Source: Isoetes taiwanensis (lineage: Eukaryota > Streptophyta > Lycopodiopsida > Isoetales > Isoetaceae). Taken from it: 64,000 bases of DNA. Positions 10,516 through 21,371 of this stretch are shown in pieces. A model generated the notes under the pieces. The model did not search any database and was not told the origin of the DNA. It saw only the letters and a list, made by a program, of their open reading frames with translations. The stretch covers positions 19,360,677-19,424,676 of the forward strand of contig JAJEKV010000011.1 in the NCBI GenBank assembly GCA_021234155.1, in the 5' to 3' direction. Each line of letters begins with the position of its first letter. The first letter of the stretch is position 1. Made by a program: the position numbers and the translations under genes.

Positions 10516-10764
10516 TCTTTTCGACTCGCGAAATGAGAAAGGCCCGTAAAGTCAAAGTACAACCATACTCATTAGAATATGGTTCCATCCAATCACACAC
10601 ACCCGAAGCATACAAATGCTTTCGTCAACCAAAAAATAATGCCTTTCTCGACTCGCGAAGTCGAGAAAGGCCCAGAAACCCCAATGTACAAGCATTATCA
10701 TAATAGATTGTACAAGCATTTCATCAACACGACAAGCATGCCTTTCGACTCGTGAGTCGAAAGG
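10516..10764. repeat. Three perfect or near-perfect CTCGACT palindromes
   Basis: At 10642-10670 arms CCTTTCTCGACT and AGTCGAGAAAGG flank CGCGA. At 10741-10764 arms CCTTTCGACTC and GAGTCGAAAGG flank GT. At 10516-10540 a decayed copy reads TTTTCGACTCGCGAAATGAG. The spacing is ~100-125 bp, with related flanks (ATACAA, TACAAGCAT). They lie just 3' of the FCP1-like gene. They belong to the family at 11.7, 13.5-13.9, 16.4 and 17.3 kb. Confidence 0.85.
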
Positions 10765-10864
10765 CATCGAAAACTCAATATACAAGTATATTCATTACAA
10801 AATGGTCAATACATGTGTTCACGCTCGATTACAATATTCACACAATTTGACTATCAAAGCGGGG

Positions 10865-11712
10865 TCACTCTTCTTGTTCACCAAAGTATTTGTCGTCCAT
10901 AGCTTTCATGATCGGGCTTGCTTTCTCGGATCGGGTTCCGTGAGGCTCGGATAGTTCGTAAAGCACATCGGCGACAAGAATGGCGAAGAGGGATTCCGCC
11001 AAGACAGACGTGAGTCCAGAAGGACAACCACCTATCCGTCTCATATTCTTGGTCGATATGGCTTAGCAATGATTGTATTTTGCGCGTTATGATAGCACTT
11101 GTATGAGTCGTCTATGATCGGCGTGTTGTGTTTGCCATAGTCCTCGAATAGCTCATAAACCCCGCCCGGCCCTTTTCACCATTATAGGCTTCCCCTTTGT
11201 GATGGCTGGATCGAGGTCCTTCACATGCTCGACCCTTTCGTTTCCCCAAACGAACTTGAACTTCAAAACTGAAATGCCGAGAACACCAAGAACATTGACA
11301 ATATTTTTCTTTGCCATACAAGACCATATGCCCACTTCGAATCCCCGTGCCAGGCACCAGTCAATAATTTCCTTAGCTCTAGGCCTCGGATACACTATTT
11401 TATGCTCGCTTTCTTTGGGATCTGCGAGGTGTTAATCTCGGGGACGTCTTTGTCGTGGTATACTGCAGCTAATACTCCATTGACGTCAAATATTACAAGC
11501 TTGGTGGGACCAGCTGGATCCCAGTTGGAGTTTGGCTCTGACCATATTTCCGGTTCATCGGGATCCAAATGCGGGATCATTATCTTTTCAGGTTCTTTCT
11601 GGCTGTGAGCAGTGTCTTGCTCTGGATTTTCATTCTCATTCTCCTCGCGACGTGAACCGTTGGAATCCATTGACAATGATCCGGAGTCGTTGACCTGGAA
11701 TTCCCTGAAATG
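10865..11712 (-). pseudogene. FCP1-homology (HAD/NLI-interacting-factor-like) phosphatase, C-terminal part, frame-broken
   Basis: Minus-strand blocks in order: an acidic linker (EENENENPEQD), then KLVIFDVNGVLAAVY with the HAD motif I Asp in the D-x-N-G form used by a plant FCP1-like subgroup; RPRAKEIIDWCLARGFEVGIW followed by SCMAKKN (motif II region); KPIMVK; FEDYGKHNTPIIDDSYKCYHN (motif III, IDDS); and ESLFAILVADVLYELSEPHG, ending FGEQEE with TGA at 10867-10865. Members are Mg-dependent phosphatases, often nuclear. At least three frame changes are needed (near 11430, 11160 and 11040). The motifs are all present and in order, so either the gene decayed recently or the sequence has small errors. 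The second motif I residue is Asn, not Asp, so catalysis may differ. Upstream exons probably lie at 11.85-15.2 kb. Confidence 0.7.
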
Positions 11713-11726
11713 ATGACATCTGTCAG

Positions 11727-11817
11727 AAAGGAAACGAGTTTTCTCGACTCGCGAGTCGAGAATGAAAAGAAAAGGTATTGAAAGGAAACGAGTTTTCTCG
11801 ACTCGCGAGTCGAGAAA
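11727..11817. repeat. Pair of perfect palindromes in a 53-bp tandem duplication
   Basis: TTCTCGACTCG/CGAGTCGAGAA at 11741-11762 is a perfect 22-bp palindrome, and 11794-11817 a perfect 24-bp one (TTTCTCGACTCG/CGAGTCGAGAAA). Both are preceded by GAAAGGAAACGAGTT, so the unit is duplicated. They sit in a gap between coding blocks of the FCP1-like locus, probably an intron. Confidence 0.92.
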
Positions 11818-11849
11818 CACCGATAGAGCAAAGTAAACTCACCTCAATC

Positions 11850-13469
11850 TCAGGTTTTCAATAATGTTTTCGGCAGCATTCTGGTCCAAACCTTCGACAT
11901 CCCCTCCTCGGGTTTGTCTCCCTCGCCCTCGTCGTCTTTATCGCTTCCATTTGTCTTCCTCCCCTTGAAATGCTCATGAAGCGCATCCGTGTATGACTGA
12001 ATGGTTTCAACCATGTCCTTATTTCCAACCACGGATATAGGTTTCATTCCAAACAAAGATAGCCCCCGAGAGAACAGGCCATTCATGTACCACCACTCGA
12101 TACAATTTGATCTTCCTCGACCCAAGCTGGTTATGAAGTACTTGATAACTCTTGGCGGATAGGAATTCTATGTATAGGACCCGGTCGCACCATCTTTGCC
12201 GACCTTGTCCATCGATGGAACATCCTCCATAAACCCCCCCCCTTCGAGGTTCCATCCGCTCTTGAGAGATCATGAACTTGTCGAGATAATGATGCTCGCT
12301 AGACCACCACTTATCCAGTCGTGGCACGATCTTGAAATCAAAACCAAAACTATGTTGGCAAAGCTTGGTGCCTTCGGCAAGCCAAGTCCGCACTCATGAT
12401 CAAGTTAAGTATATGGAGTGCATGATCTTGTTGGTGAAGTTAATATCACCGCCCATTGGGAGCGGCGGTTGTTTGATTGTCCCGGCATGCAAAAGACAAG
12501 GAAACCGAAAGTATCCAGTCGGTCATGTCCGGACACGCCTTGTACCAATGCTCTATGTCAGCTTTGTCATAAAAAGGGTGGGGTCTTCGATCATATTGAT
12601 GGCAAATAGTGCCACGGGTCCAAAAGGCCTTCACCACCAAATCCCTTGTGTCCCAAAGTAACCAGAAATGGGGAGCTATCGTCGCCTTTAAATGGGACCA
12701 CCCCGAATCCAAGCTTCCTTTCGAATTGCCATAGCACGCTCAGGGGAAAGGAAGGGTTTTGACATTACGCTTTCAGCTTGGTGTTGATGTAGGGTTGACA
12801 TAGACGGTTCAATTCCTTCATGTCTTCCTCATCAAGGGCAGCCTTTTCCTTGTAATAATCAAAATCATGGTATTCATTAGATGCAACGTTGCGTAACTCC
12901 GTGATGCCTTCTTTCTAACGCGACGCCGCTTTAGGACTGTGGCATAATCCTTTGCGCCCCGCAATTTAGAACTCCCGGTCTTCCTCGCCAGGATTGTTCC
13001 CTCCAAGATTTTGCCTTGTAGGTCAAGCGTTTCTTTGTCCAGTGAGGCCTCAGATCCTCTTCATGAACTGCTTGTCAAACAACTTGGGGTCCGGCCGCTT
13101 TGGAAATTCTCCATTTTTGTCCTTGACTTGCCTCTTGTCCATTGAGCCCATATGTCGGTCCATTTCTCCCCTGCACAGCCTCGGTGCTAAGAATGAGGTC
13201 ATATTGGTCGAGAGAGACTCCCCTGCCTTTCCTTGGTGTTCTCTTCTTCTTCTCCTCTTCTTCCTCTCCCTCGTCATCTTCTGTCCCTCCAGCCAGAACA
13301 TATCGCATAGTTTCTCAAAGGTCTTCCACTTATCAGGGAGCCCACGTTTTCCTTTAGGGCCGAGGACAACCCAATGCTTTCCTTTGTTGCCTAGCGTGTA
13401 TGATCCGTGGGGATAAGGGCTGCATTCGGACAATGTACCAATGTCGAGCATGAAAGTATCTACAAACAC
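11850..13469 (-). other. Unrecognised coding-like blocks upstream of the FCP1-like domain
   Basis: Several minus-strand open blocks (about 12125-11850, 12393-12019, 12712-12446, 13469-13050) have protein-like composition: a tail rich in Asp, Glu, Gly and Lys (SDKDDEGEGDKPEEG), a Trp-rich block, and a basic block (RERKKRRRRREH) which in the neighbouring frame is an acidic/lysine run (EDDEGEEEEEKKKR). I recognise no domain. Strand and order are consistent with N-terminal exons of the FCP1-like gene, with the palindromes falling between them. Frame changes inside blocks are likely. Confidence 0.35.
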
Positions 13470-13489
13470 CGGAATAAAACAAGAATAGT

Positions 13490-13875
13490 AGCCGGGTTTT
13501 TCGACTCGCGAAGTCGAGAAAGTCCCTTGAATGTCTAATTTTCTTTTACTTCTTCGGGTTTTCTCGATTCTGAAGTCGAGAAAGCTCGCATCCTTTGATT
13601 TTTCAGCATTACCACGGCTTTCGACATTTCGCGAGTCGAGAAACCCAAATGATAATCGGCAAATGTTAGGATGGCGGGGCTTTTTCGACTTCGAAGTCGA
13701 GAAAGTCCCATTGAATGTCTAATTTTCTTTATCGGCTGGGTTTTTCGACTTCGAAGTCGAGAAAGCTCCACATCCTTTGATTTCTCAGTGTTACTCGGCT
13801 TCGACCTCGCTGAGTCGAAACCCCGATAATGTCGGCAAATGTTAGGATGGTAGGGGGCTTTCTCGACTTCGTGAA
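13490..13875. repeat. ~61-bp tandem array with a palindrome in each unit
   Basis: Palindrome centres lie near 13506, 13571, 13632, 13693, 13753, 13810 and 13867, so the period is ~60-62 bp with seven units. The best copies (13681-13705 and 13741-13765) contain CGACTTCGAAGTCG with TTT and GAAA flanks. Spacer texts recur every third unit (AATGTCTAATTTTCTTT; CATCCTTTGATTT; GGCAAATGTTAGGATGG), giving a ~180-bp higher-order repeat present twice. It falls between coding-like blocks. Confidence 0.9.
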
Positions 13876-14391
13876 TGGAAAGATCTCGTAGAAGAGTTAT
13901 TTACCCACGTAGGCACTTTTCGGCCGCTATTGTGTTCGGCGTGGCTATCGCTGGCGATTCGGTTCTTTGGCGTCTCGTAGAAAGAACTCTGCACTCTCGC
14001 TGGCATATCTATCCTTGATCGCTGCGGCACCTCCTTCTCCGGCTCGCAATACTTGAGCCGCCCTCACCTCGAATGGCGTCTACAACCTGAACCGGACTTC
14101 TTTCCCTTCTCGGATCTTCCTCGGACTTCGGTGAACAACTCACTGTCGATCGCTAAAAGGTATGACATCCGCGGGCATTGGATGCGCAGCGGGATGTCGC
14201 ACCATCGGCTTTCAGAATCTCCGGCATGTGTGCCGGATTAAATTCCGCAATGGTTGAACAAGGCGGCATCTCCCGTGCAAACCTTCGGTTGTCTAATGTC
14301 CGGCGAGCGGCTTTGTGTGATATTCCCAACGGATAATACCGAAGCTAGGCGCTCCATTTTCTCGTGCCCCTCTCGTGAAATCTCGATCCGA

Positions 14392-15183
14392 TCATCCGGA
14401 TCGAGGTTGGGGAGTCGACCATATCTTCGTCTCCTTCGTCATCCGACTCCTCCGTGTGGTGTCATCATCCCCATCTTTGTTTTTGGTGGACTTTTTGTGT
14501 ATGAACCACAACTTCATTCCCACCTCGCAGAGTGTTGTAGAGTCTTCAAAGACAAGAGAAGTGAAGCTCCCCCCGTATTGAGCAGCTTTTTCCCCGACTC
14601 GGAAATCTCCATACCAAGCTCCCTCGGATGTTAGGGTTAGGCCTCCTTCATCCCTTCCGATCCTTCCACCCAATGTTCTCGACAATTTAAAGGCGGCCTT
14701 TTTTTTAAGGTGCTTTAGCCTTGCTCATGGAAGAGTGAGAATAATTTGAAACCGCTAATTTTTTTGGTGCGATAGAACTTACTCTTTCGGCAGTCCTCGA
14801 CATGTAGTGTTAAATGCTTGAACTGGCGCAGAGAGCGGAGAGCACAACACCGATTTTCTTGTACTTGTCTCCGGAGCTCTTCTTGTCCCTTTGGTGTAGA
14901 AACAGATCTTTCTCCTTCCCACTTGTCGATACCTCGACATACCACCAAGAATCGCATTTGTTTCAAGAAGCTCTCGTCTCCAAATCCCTCGATGACGAAG
15001 AATGGAGTTGACCCGCTGATCACCGGTGAGTCCGAGGTGAATCTTTGCAAGAAGAAAGGATGGATCGATTAAGGTATTAGACAAAAGAAAAACCTCGAGC
15101 TCACAGGGTGTTTGTCTTCTTCTTCTTCTTGCTGGCATTTGGCGAAGCATCCCTCCAAAGGGCCGCTTCTTGGGATGAGTCAT
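14392..15183 (-). other. Unrecognised coding-like blocks, possible 5' exons of the FCP1-like locus
   Basis: On the minus strand an ATG at 15183 opens MTHPKKRPFGGM with an Arg-rich stretch (ARRRRRQTP) resembling a nuclear localisation signal; it could end at a donor after CTCGAG near 15094. A second block (14685-14392) contains EKAAQYGGSFTSLVFEDSTT, then KLWFIHKKSTKNKDGDDD. No family is recognised. Overlapping plus-strand frames look like shadows. Confidence 0.3.
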
Positions 15184-15323
15184 GTCTCGTATGCCCTCTC
15201 ATCCTCTTGGACGACTCAGTAAATTAAGTTTCCTCGTAGCGTTGTGAGTTTTAGGACTGCATGTAAAAGATCGGGCGTGTTCTTTAATTTGAAGTTAAGG
15301 ACATGCAATCATTTATGAAAAAA

Positions 15324-15360
15324 GCGGGCTAAAGGGTACAAAGACGGGGCTTTAGCCCGC
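15324..15360. repeat. Perfect 11-bp inverted repeat
   Basis: GCGGGCTAAAG at 15324-15334 and CTTTAGCCCGC at 15350-15360 flank a 15-nt spacer. This could be a terminal or hairpin element; no insertion partner was found. Confidence 0.8.
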
Positions 15361-15465
15361 CCAAACACTATTTCAAATTTAATCACATCAAGGGACTAAG
15401 TGAGTGGAGCGTAGTTTATCTTCCCCGCGGCATTGGGGAAACTCGAGGTCGGAGGGGATCATCGA

Positions 15466-15511
15466 CCGTTAGCGACCGGAATGGCACCGCGACGCGGTAA
15501 GTCGCTAACGG
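15466..15511. repeat. Nested hairpin
   Basis: The outer arms CCGTTAGCGAC (15466-15476) and GTCGCTAACGG (15501-15511) are perfect complements. Inside them CCGCG (15487-15491), A, CGCGG (15493-15497) form a second stem. The total is 46 bp. No gene adjoins it. Confidence 0.85.
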
Positions 15512-16089
15512 CGCTTTGCATATGTGTGTTTTTCCCCGACCGCTGGCCCCATTGTAAAAGCGATTGATTTGATCGATGAGCACGGGAGCTAAGGTAGGAA
15601 GCGGAGAGGAGTCGCCGCATTAACAGGAACTCTACCATCGCGGCGCCATGGAAAGGGGATACGCGAGAATCGCAGTGGATCTGAGTATTAGATGTGAATA
15701 CACTCTTGAAGAGACCGACTGAAGAAGCAAAGACTCGGGTGAGGCTGGCGGGATCCGTGATACAAAGGGCCCAAGGAATTACCGCGTGAAGAGGTGAGTT
15801 TCAGAGATGCCTATGTTATTTCGCTTGTAGAACATGCCGTATGTGTTTAAATAATGGAACCTGGCCGATAAGCTCGACGGATTCGGTGTTTCCTTGTCCA
15901 AAGATTTTTCAGCTTCGAGATGATTTACTCTCTAGGTTGAGAGATGCTCGGCAAGGAAACATTGATCGGGGGTAAAGAACAGTTCCGCTTTTAGGTGTGT
16001 TTTTCATGGACTGTTTACTTGGAATGTTGTACATAGATCGAGGCTAGGACTAAGGCCCGTGAGATGCGGTTCAAATGCATCCTCTTGTA

Positions 16090-17460
16090 GTTAGTCGGAG
16101 GGGCCTCCACCTGTCGAACCACTCCCTCTTCGCAATATTCGAGGAAGATGGTTCGAAGGAGAGTGGCTTCAGACGGGCTAGAGGCACTTGGGACTAAAAC
16201 AGGGAGAATAGAAAGTGCAAGTACTTGTAGAGAATGCAAGCCTTGGCTTCCTCTGTGGTTTTCCACGTGGTTGGTTTAGAGGCCTCCACCCGGTCAGAGC
16301 CCCCCTTCGCAATATTCGACCGAAGATGGTTCGCTGAGAGTGACTCGACCGGTCGAGGCCACCGCTACCGCATTAATGTGAGAATTGGTTATGGATTCTC
16401 GAACTTGGCGTAGTCGAATAATGCTTGGTTGTTTACATTTCTTTTCGACCGCAAGTCGAGAATGCCTTTGGCCATCCGTAACCCGCTAGTAATAACATGG
16501 AGTGCCTGTTAGTAAGGCATTCCCGAATCTCATGAAGCCGAAGAAATGCATACAAAGAAGCTTCGCGGGTTTCCCAGGAAAGTTGTAGAGGCTTCCACTA
16601 ATCAGAGCCCATCCCCTTCGCAGAATATTCGAACACGGCTAAGAAGGTTCAAGGAGACGGCCTTTGATTGGGTAGAGGCCATCTTAATTAATAACACATG
16701 AGAATTGGTTGTTAAGAGTTGGCCTCATAGACAAATAAAAAACACTTCCCCTCGCGAACGTCCGGAGGAAGATAGAAGGAGAGCGTTTAAGATCGCCTCC
16801 AGCTACCTCTAGAGTGCACTAGAGCTCGGCGTTTTTCACCGACTCACAGTCGCAAGAAAATCCCTCTGTGGTTAGTCGCCGAGAGCCTCCACCAATCGTA
16901 GAGCCCATCCCCTTCGCAATATTCACGAAGATGGTTCAAGGAGACGGCCTTTGATTGGGTAGAGGCCACCGCGACCACTCTGAGAGAATTGGTTGCTAAG
17001 AGTTGGCCTCAAGCAGACGGTCAAAACCACTTCCCGCCGCGAATGTCCGAGGAAGATAGAAGGAGAGTGATTGAGACCTGTCCATAGCCAGCTCTAGAGT
17101 GCACTAGAGCTCAAGCGTTTCCCTCACTCACGAAGTCGTAGAAAAGCCGCCAAAGACTCAGTTGGTTATTGCCGAGAGCCTTCCACCCGGAGCCGGGTCC
17201 TCGCAATTCGATGAGCATGGTTCAAGGGAGAGTGGCTCGATGGGTGGAGGCACCGCGACGCACAAAGAGCCATTGGCGAGGTATCACATTCTCGACTCCA
17301 CGTCGAGAAGGGTGCGGCACAGTGGTTCTAAAGAATGTGAAGACATTGGGTAGTCGTGGCAATCGATCATGAAGTCGAATCCTCAACTCGCCAACAAATT
17401 CAGTGTACACTCCCTCTTCTCCCTGAAGTCGAGAAGTTCGCCACCAGTCGAGAAGAAAGG
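16090..17460. repeat. Degenerate ~295-bp tandem repeat (five units)
   Basis: The landmark CTTCGCAATATTCGA with AGATGGTTC recurs at about 16130, 16307, 16616, 16912 and (decayed) 17198. Each is preceded by GAG(C)CTCCACC and followed by GGAGA and GGGTAGAGGCC or a variant, and in most units GAGAATTGGTT. The last intervals are 286-309 bp; the first is short (177). Units near 16800 and 17095 contain an imperfect palindrome (CTAGAGTGCACTAGAG). CTCGACT-type palindromes occur at 16441-16462 and 17289-17310 within it. No coding function is seen. Confidence 0.75.
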
Positions 17461-19278
17461 CCTCACTTCCCCGGATTGTTGGCAAGTCGGTATTCTCAAC
17501 TCGCCACCCTTCTCGCATGTCTCCCCGCAGTGGATTTCTTCGTGAGTTAGAAATGGAGATTCCGTGGAAGCAATTCCTATTCTCAATTCTTCTTTGGGAG
17601 AAAGACATTCCTAGTTATTTTTCTGTTAATGCTCGCAATATCGACTTCCTAACACCGGTCTCGATGATTTCTATCTCGGTTGCTTGCTACTATAACCACT
17701 ATTCTCACTTGTGCATGTACAATGTATTCAATTCAACCACAAGCAAAAAAAAGATAACAAAAATGTAAAACAATACAAAGATTAATAAGATTAATGAGAA
17801 AACAGAGAACAAGTGGAGAACAAAGACAGAGAAAAGTGGGAGAACAAGATTTAAAAATGAGATTAAAAAAGGGTATGATATTACAAAAACATACCCGAAG
17901 ATTTCTTTGGATGAGGAGGAGGCTTCCGAAGTTCGCTTCCATGTGGGTATAGTCGTTGACAAAGCGTGAATAAGGATTTGTCGGGTCAGTAAATTGTATC
18001 GTGGATTAATAAGAGCCTCTAACAACGTAATATAAGAAAAAATGCACTAAAAGACTTACGAGAAAACTAAAAAGCAAAGACTAAAAAGGTCTCACTTTCT
18101 TCTCAAAGCGTAACGCCCGCTCGAACAATGAATCAAGGCGAGAACTTCTACTACCGGAAGCGCCCCGATCCGTCGACCAAGCCGGCCGCATAAGATGGCG
18201 CGGAATCGCCTGCTCGATCGATCGCCCTCGACGGGCAGGGCCTAAGGAAACGGGGAGGAAGAGATATCGAGAAAAATGGGGAGGAAGAATGGTTCGGGGA
18301 GAGGAAGAGGGTGCAAGCACCGGGCCGCACCCTCGAACCTCGTAAAAGTGCAATAATAAAACCATTGTCACGATGTGGGCCATGCCCTCCATGACGATGG
18401 CAATGGATTAGCCGACGCATTAATACGGTTTCAGCCTCTTAAGAGGCGCCACGTGGCCATGACAAAATATGAAAGGGTAGGTTATATGCTTATGTATTTA
18501 ATAAGGTTTCAATGGTTGTATTTAATATGGTTTCAATGGTTGTATCAATCTTTTTAATTTGGGATTTTCCGGCCTGACTAAAAATATTTTTGGAATTTTT
18601 TTTAACATGATTTCCTAAGATTTTAAGGGGTTTGGACGGCCAGAAAAAATTCAGAGTCTCCAAAAATCGAAAAAATCAATTTACTAAGATTGGAGTATGG
18701 TTTGGAGGTAGGAAATTTCGTTTAACTCCAGCTTTGTCCGTGGAAAATTATTTTCTAGGTTCGAATATAGACCTCCGAAACAAAGCGGCAACATCTTTGC
18801 AAGTCTGCCACAACATTTTGCCCGCCATGATCAGGAAATAAGCATAGGTTGTTGTTTAAACATTATGGGTAGCCTTTCTTATGCATGATCGACTCAGCTA
18901 GAACAAACCCTATTGAGCCCATTTCGGCAGCTCCGAAACATATTTCTCTTGCAGGTTTATTTCGCTTTTCCATCAGCAATTCTTAATGTCAGATTTAAAG
19001 TTTAGAAATGCCATGTGTTGGCTGAAATTGTGCTTCAGAATGAAGATTCCTAAATATTTTTCTTCGTATTTTTGTTGAAAAGGATTAATCCTGGCCCAAG
19101 ACAGAGGTAATTTGTGAGTTATTTTGCCTGTTACTTTTAGCTTAGATGGTTCTTCATTGCCATGTTTAAAGAGTTAAAGAATCTAAAAAATGTGTGGGTT
19201 ATCTTTTCTGTAGTTCTTGATTGCCATGTTATGATGTTATGTCTTTGCAGAACCAATTCTACAAGAATCATATTTATA
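17461..19278. other. Anonymous DNA
   Basis: The stretch 17740-18060 is strongly purine/A-rich on the plus strand, producing a meaningless Phe/Leu-rich frame on the other strand. Near 18485-18545 TTTAATATGGTTTCAATGG is repeated; a related word begins the DUF7869-element regions at 26664 and 41671. No gene is recognised. Confidence 0.5.
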
Positions 19279-21371
19279 TTTTTAAATGAGGGGTTTAGAT
19301 TGAAGAGTGGAATGAAAGAAACGGAGGTAAGGAGTTTTTGCATTTAGCCTAGCTGGCTCTTGATTATAATGTTCAATGCAATGATTTGTAGTGGAAACGA
19401 CTTGGACTTCAATGTCATCCATGAGCGTGATACTTTGGATAAGAAACAGGAAAAGCTGCTAACTTGAGGTAGGTTCTCAAAACAGCCTTATGTACTAAGT
19501 AATCACAATACTGCTTTCTATTATATTGATGTTCTACATTGGATCAAATTGCAAGATGAATCCCATGTCTAAGAATTTTGCATCTTGCATTATTCATTAT
19601 TTTCATGCATACATAATTTTTGAGTTTGCTCGCTTTGAGGTTTTACATTTGGATCAACAATAGATCGTGCTTATGGCTATCATGACATGTGTACATGAGG
19701 CTTCGGTATGATAAATAGCCCAATCCATCCTCATTTCCAAGCCCGCCTTCTAATGCCTTCTTCTTTAATTATACTCATTTCGCATAATGTCATTTGTAAT
19801 AGACATTACACTACCCAACCAAACTCCGTGATCATCGGATTGTAACACTCGAATCCTTTACATGGCGCTTACTTCCACCCAACTACTAAATTCAAGCATC
19901 TCAAGTCTCTTAGATTAAATCCTTAATGGTACCGGTAGTTCCCTTTTTTTTAATCCGCCACCACAAGATGTGCTTTTGGCGGAAATTCATCACCTGCAAT
20001 TCCGGGTGTGTATTGGAGGAGTGAGTAATTGCAGCCTCTTTATGATATGTTGTCAAATGACATTCTACACATGTACAAAGGTGTGATTTTATTCACTCGG
20101 TGCTTTTGGGGAGACACATTTCCATGCCATGCACTTTATTCCCAAAGGATCCAAGAAGATAAAGTGAGCGACAATGTCTATAGGCACTCATGTCGCGGAG
20201 TTACCATGGGCATTGTCTCGCATGGAGATAATAAGGTCTTCTATTAGATGACATTACAAATCATGTTGAGTTCCCATGGGCATTCTCTAGATACGCACTC
20301 CATACTCTGATCAAAGATACTTACATTTCCTAACTACGTAAACATATAGGATAAATCGAGATCAAACAATGTTGCATTGCTAGGAGGTACGCTTTTATAA
20401 AGAAATGACAAAGTTTCCACTTAAATGACACCGCCATGCGCCAGCATTTGCAGCTAGGTAAATAACACACGGCAAATGCATGACATAAATTATGCATCTC
20501 AATTTGCAATCCTTTACACGTGTCTTGCATTTTGCCATCAAAGCTAGAGGTTCAACAAGAATTTCGCTGATTAAATTTATACACCATTTGGATCAGAACA
20601 GATCGTGTTTATGGCTATCATGACATACGAGATGAGGCTTCGGGTCCGATACATACCCCAGTCCATCCTCATTCCCAAGCCCGTCTTCTAATGCCTTCTT
20701 CTTTAATTATAGTCATTTCGGCATCACCCAGTCTTAGATTTTCTAAGAAAACAAATTGAATTACGTAGCTTTATAGGAAACCATTTAGATGTCCCTCTAT
20801 TTTCCCACCACAAAGATGTTAGCTCATGATCCTCTGCACAGGTAGATGATTGGTGTTCGGATTCTTTAAGTAAATCATGCTCATGGCAAAACACACATGT
20901 CGCTTTGGTTACTAAATTCAGACAATCCAAATCTCTTACATTACCATCAGAACAAGACTGCAAAGCTTTTGAGGAGCAAAAGATTCAAACACAGACGAGG
21001 CATGCATCGCTTTGAAGTTTTTTGGAGCATGCAGGAAGCTGCCATAATATCAAACAATGCTGCACTGTTGGGAGAAATAACAGACTCGCAAATGCATGAG
21101 ATAAATTATGCATCTCAAAACATTGGAATCCTTTATATGCTCCTACTTGCACGCAGTCTCAGATTTGCTAGGAAAACAAAGTGAATTACATAGCTTTATA
21201 GGGCACCATTTAGATCTACCTCTGTTTTCGGACCGCACAGATATTAGGACATGATCCTCTTCACAAGGAGGTGATTGGTGTTCATATTTTTTAGTAAATA
21301 TAATATAACACCAGATCACAAGGAGATTGTAATCATTCCATCTTGGATTGGTATTCCATCTTGGATTTTTA
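19279..21371. repeat. 2.1-kb tandem unit, copy 1
   Basis: The unit begins TTTAAATGAGGGGTTTAGAT and ends with CCATCTTGGAT. It is followed directly by a second copy with high identity. Differences again favour small changes at CAG, CTG and CG. Internally it has a second-level similarity: the text around 19650-19800 (TTATGGCTATCATGACAT, GAGGCTTCGG, TAATGCCTTCTTCTTTAATTATA) recurs at 20600-20720. No gene is recognised. Confidence 0.88.

Noticed and set aside
14053-14634. Plus-strand frames opposite the minus-strand coding-like blocks
   Set aside because: Their composition (Ser/Pro/Arg-rich) is typical of antisense shadows in CG-rich DNA.
17705-18025. Minus-strand Phe/Leu/Val-rich frame resembling a membrane protein
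   Set aside because: It is the reverse of an A-rich low-complexity stretch (17740-17880); there is no start context or family pattern.
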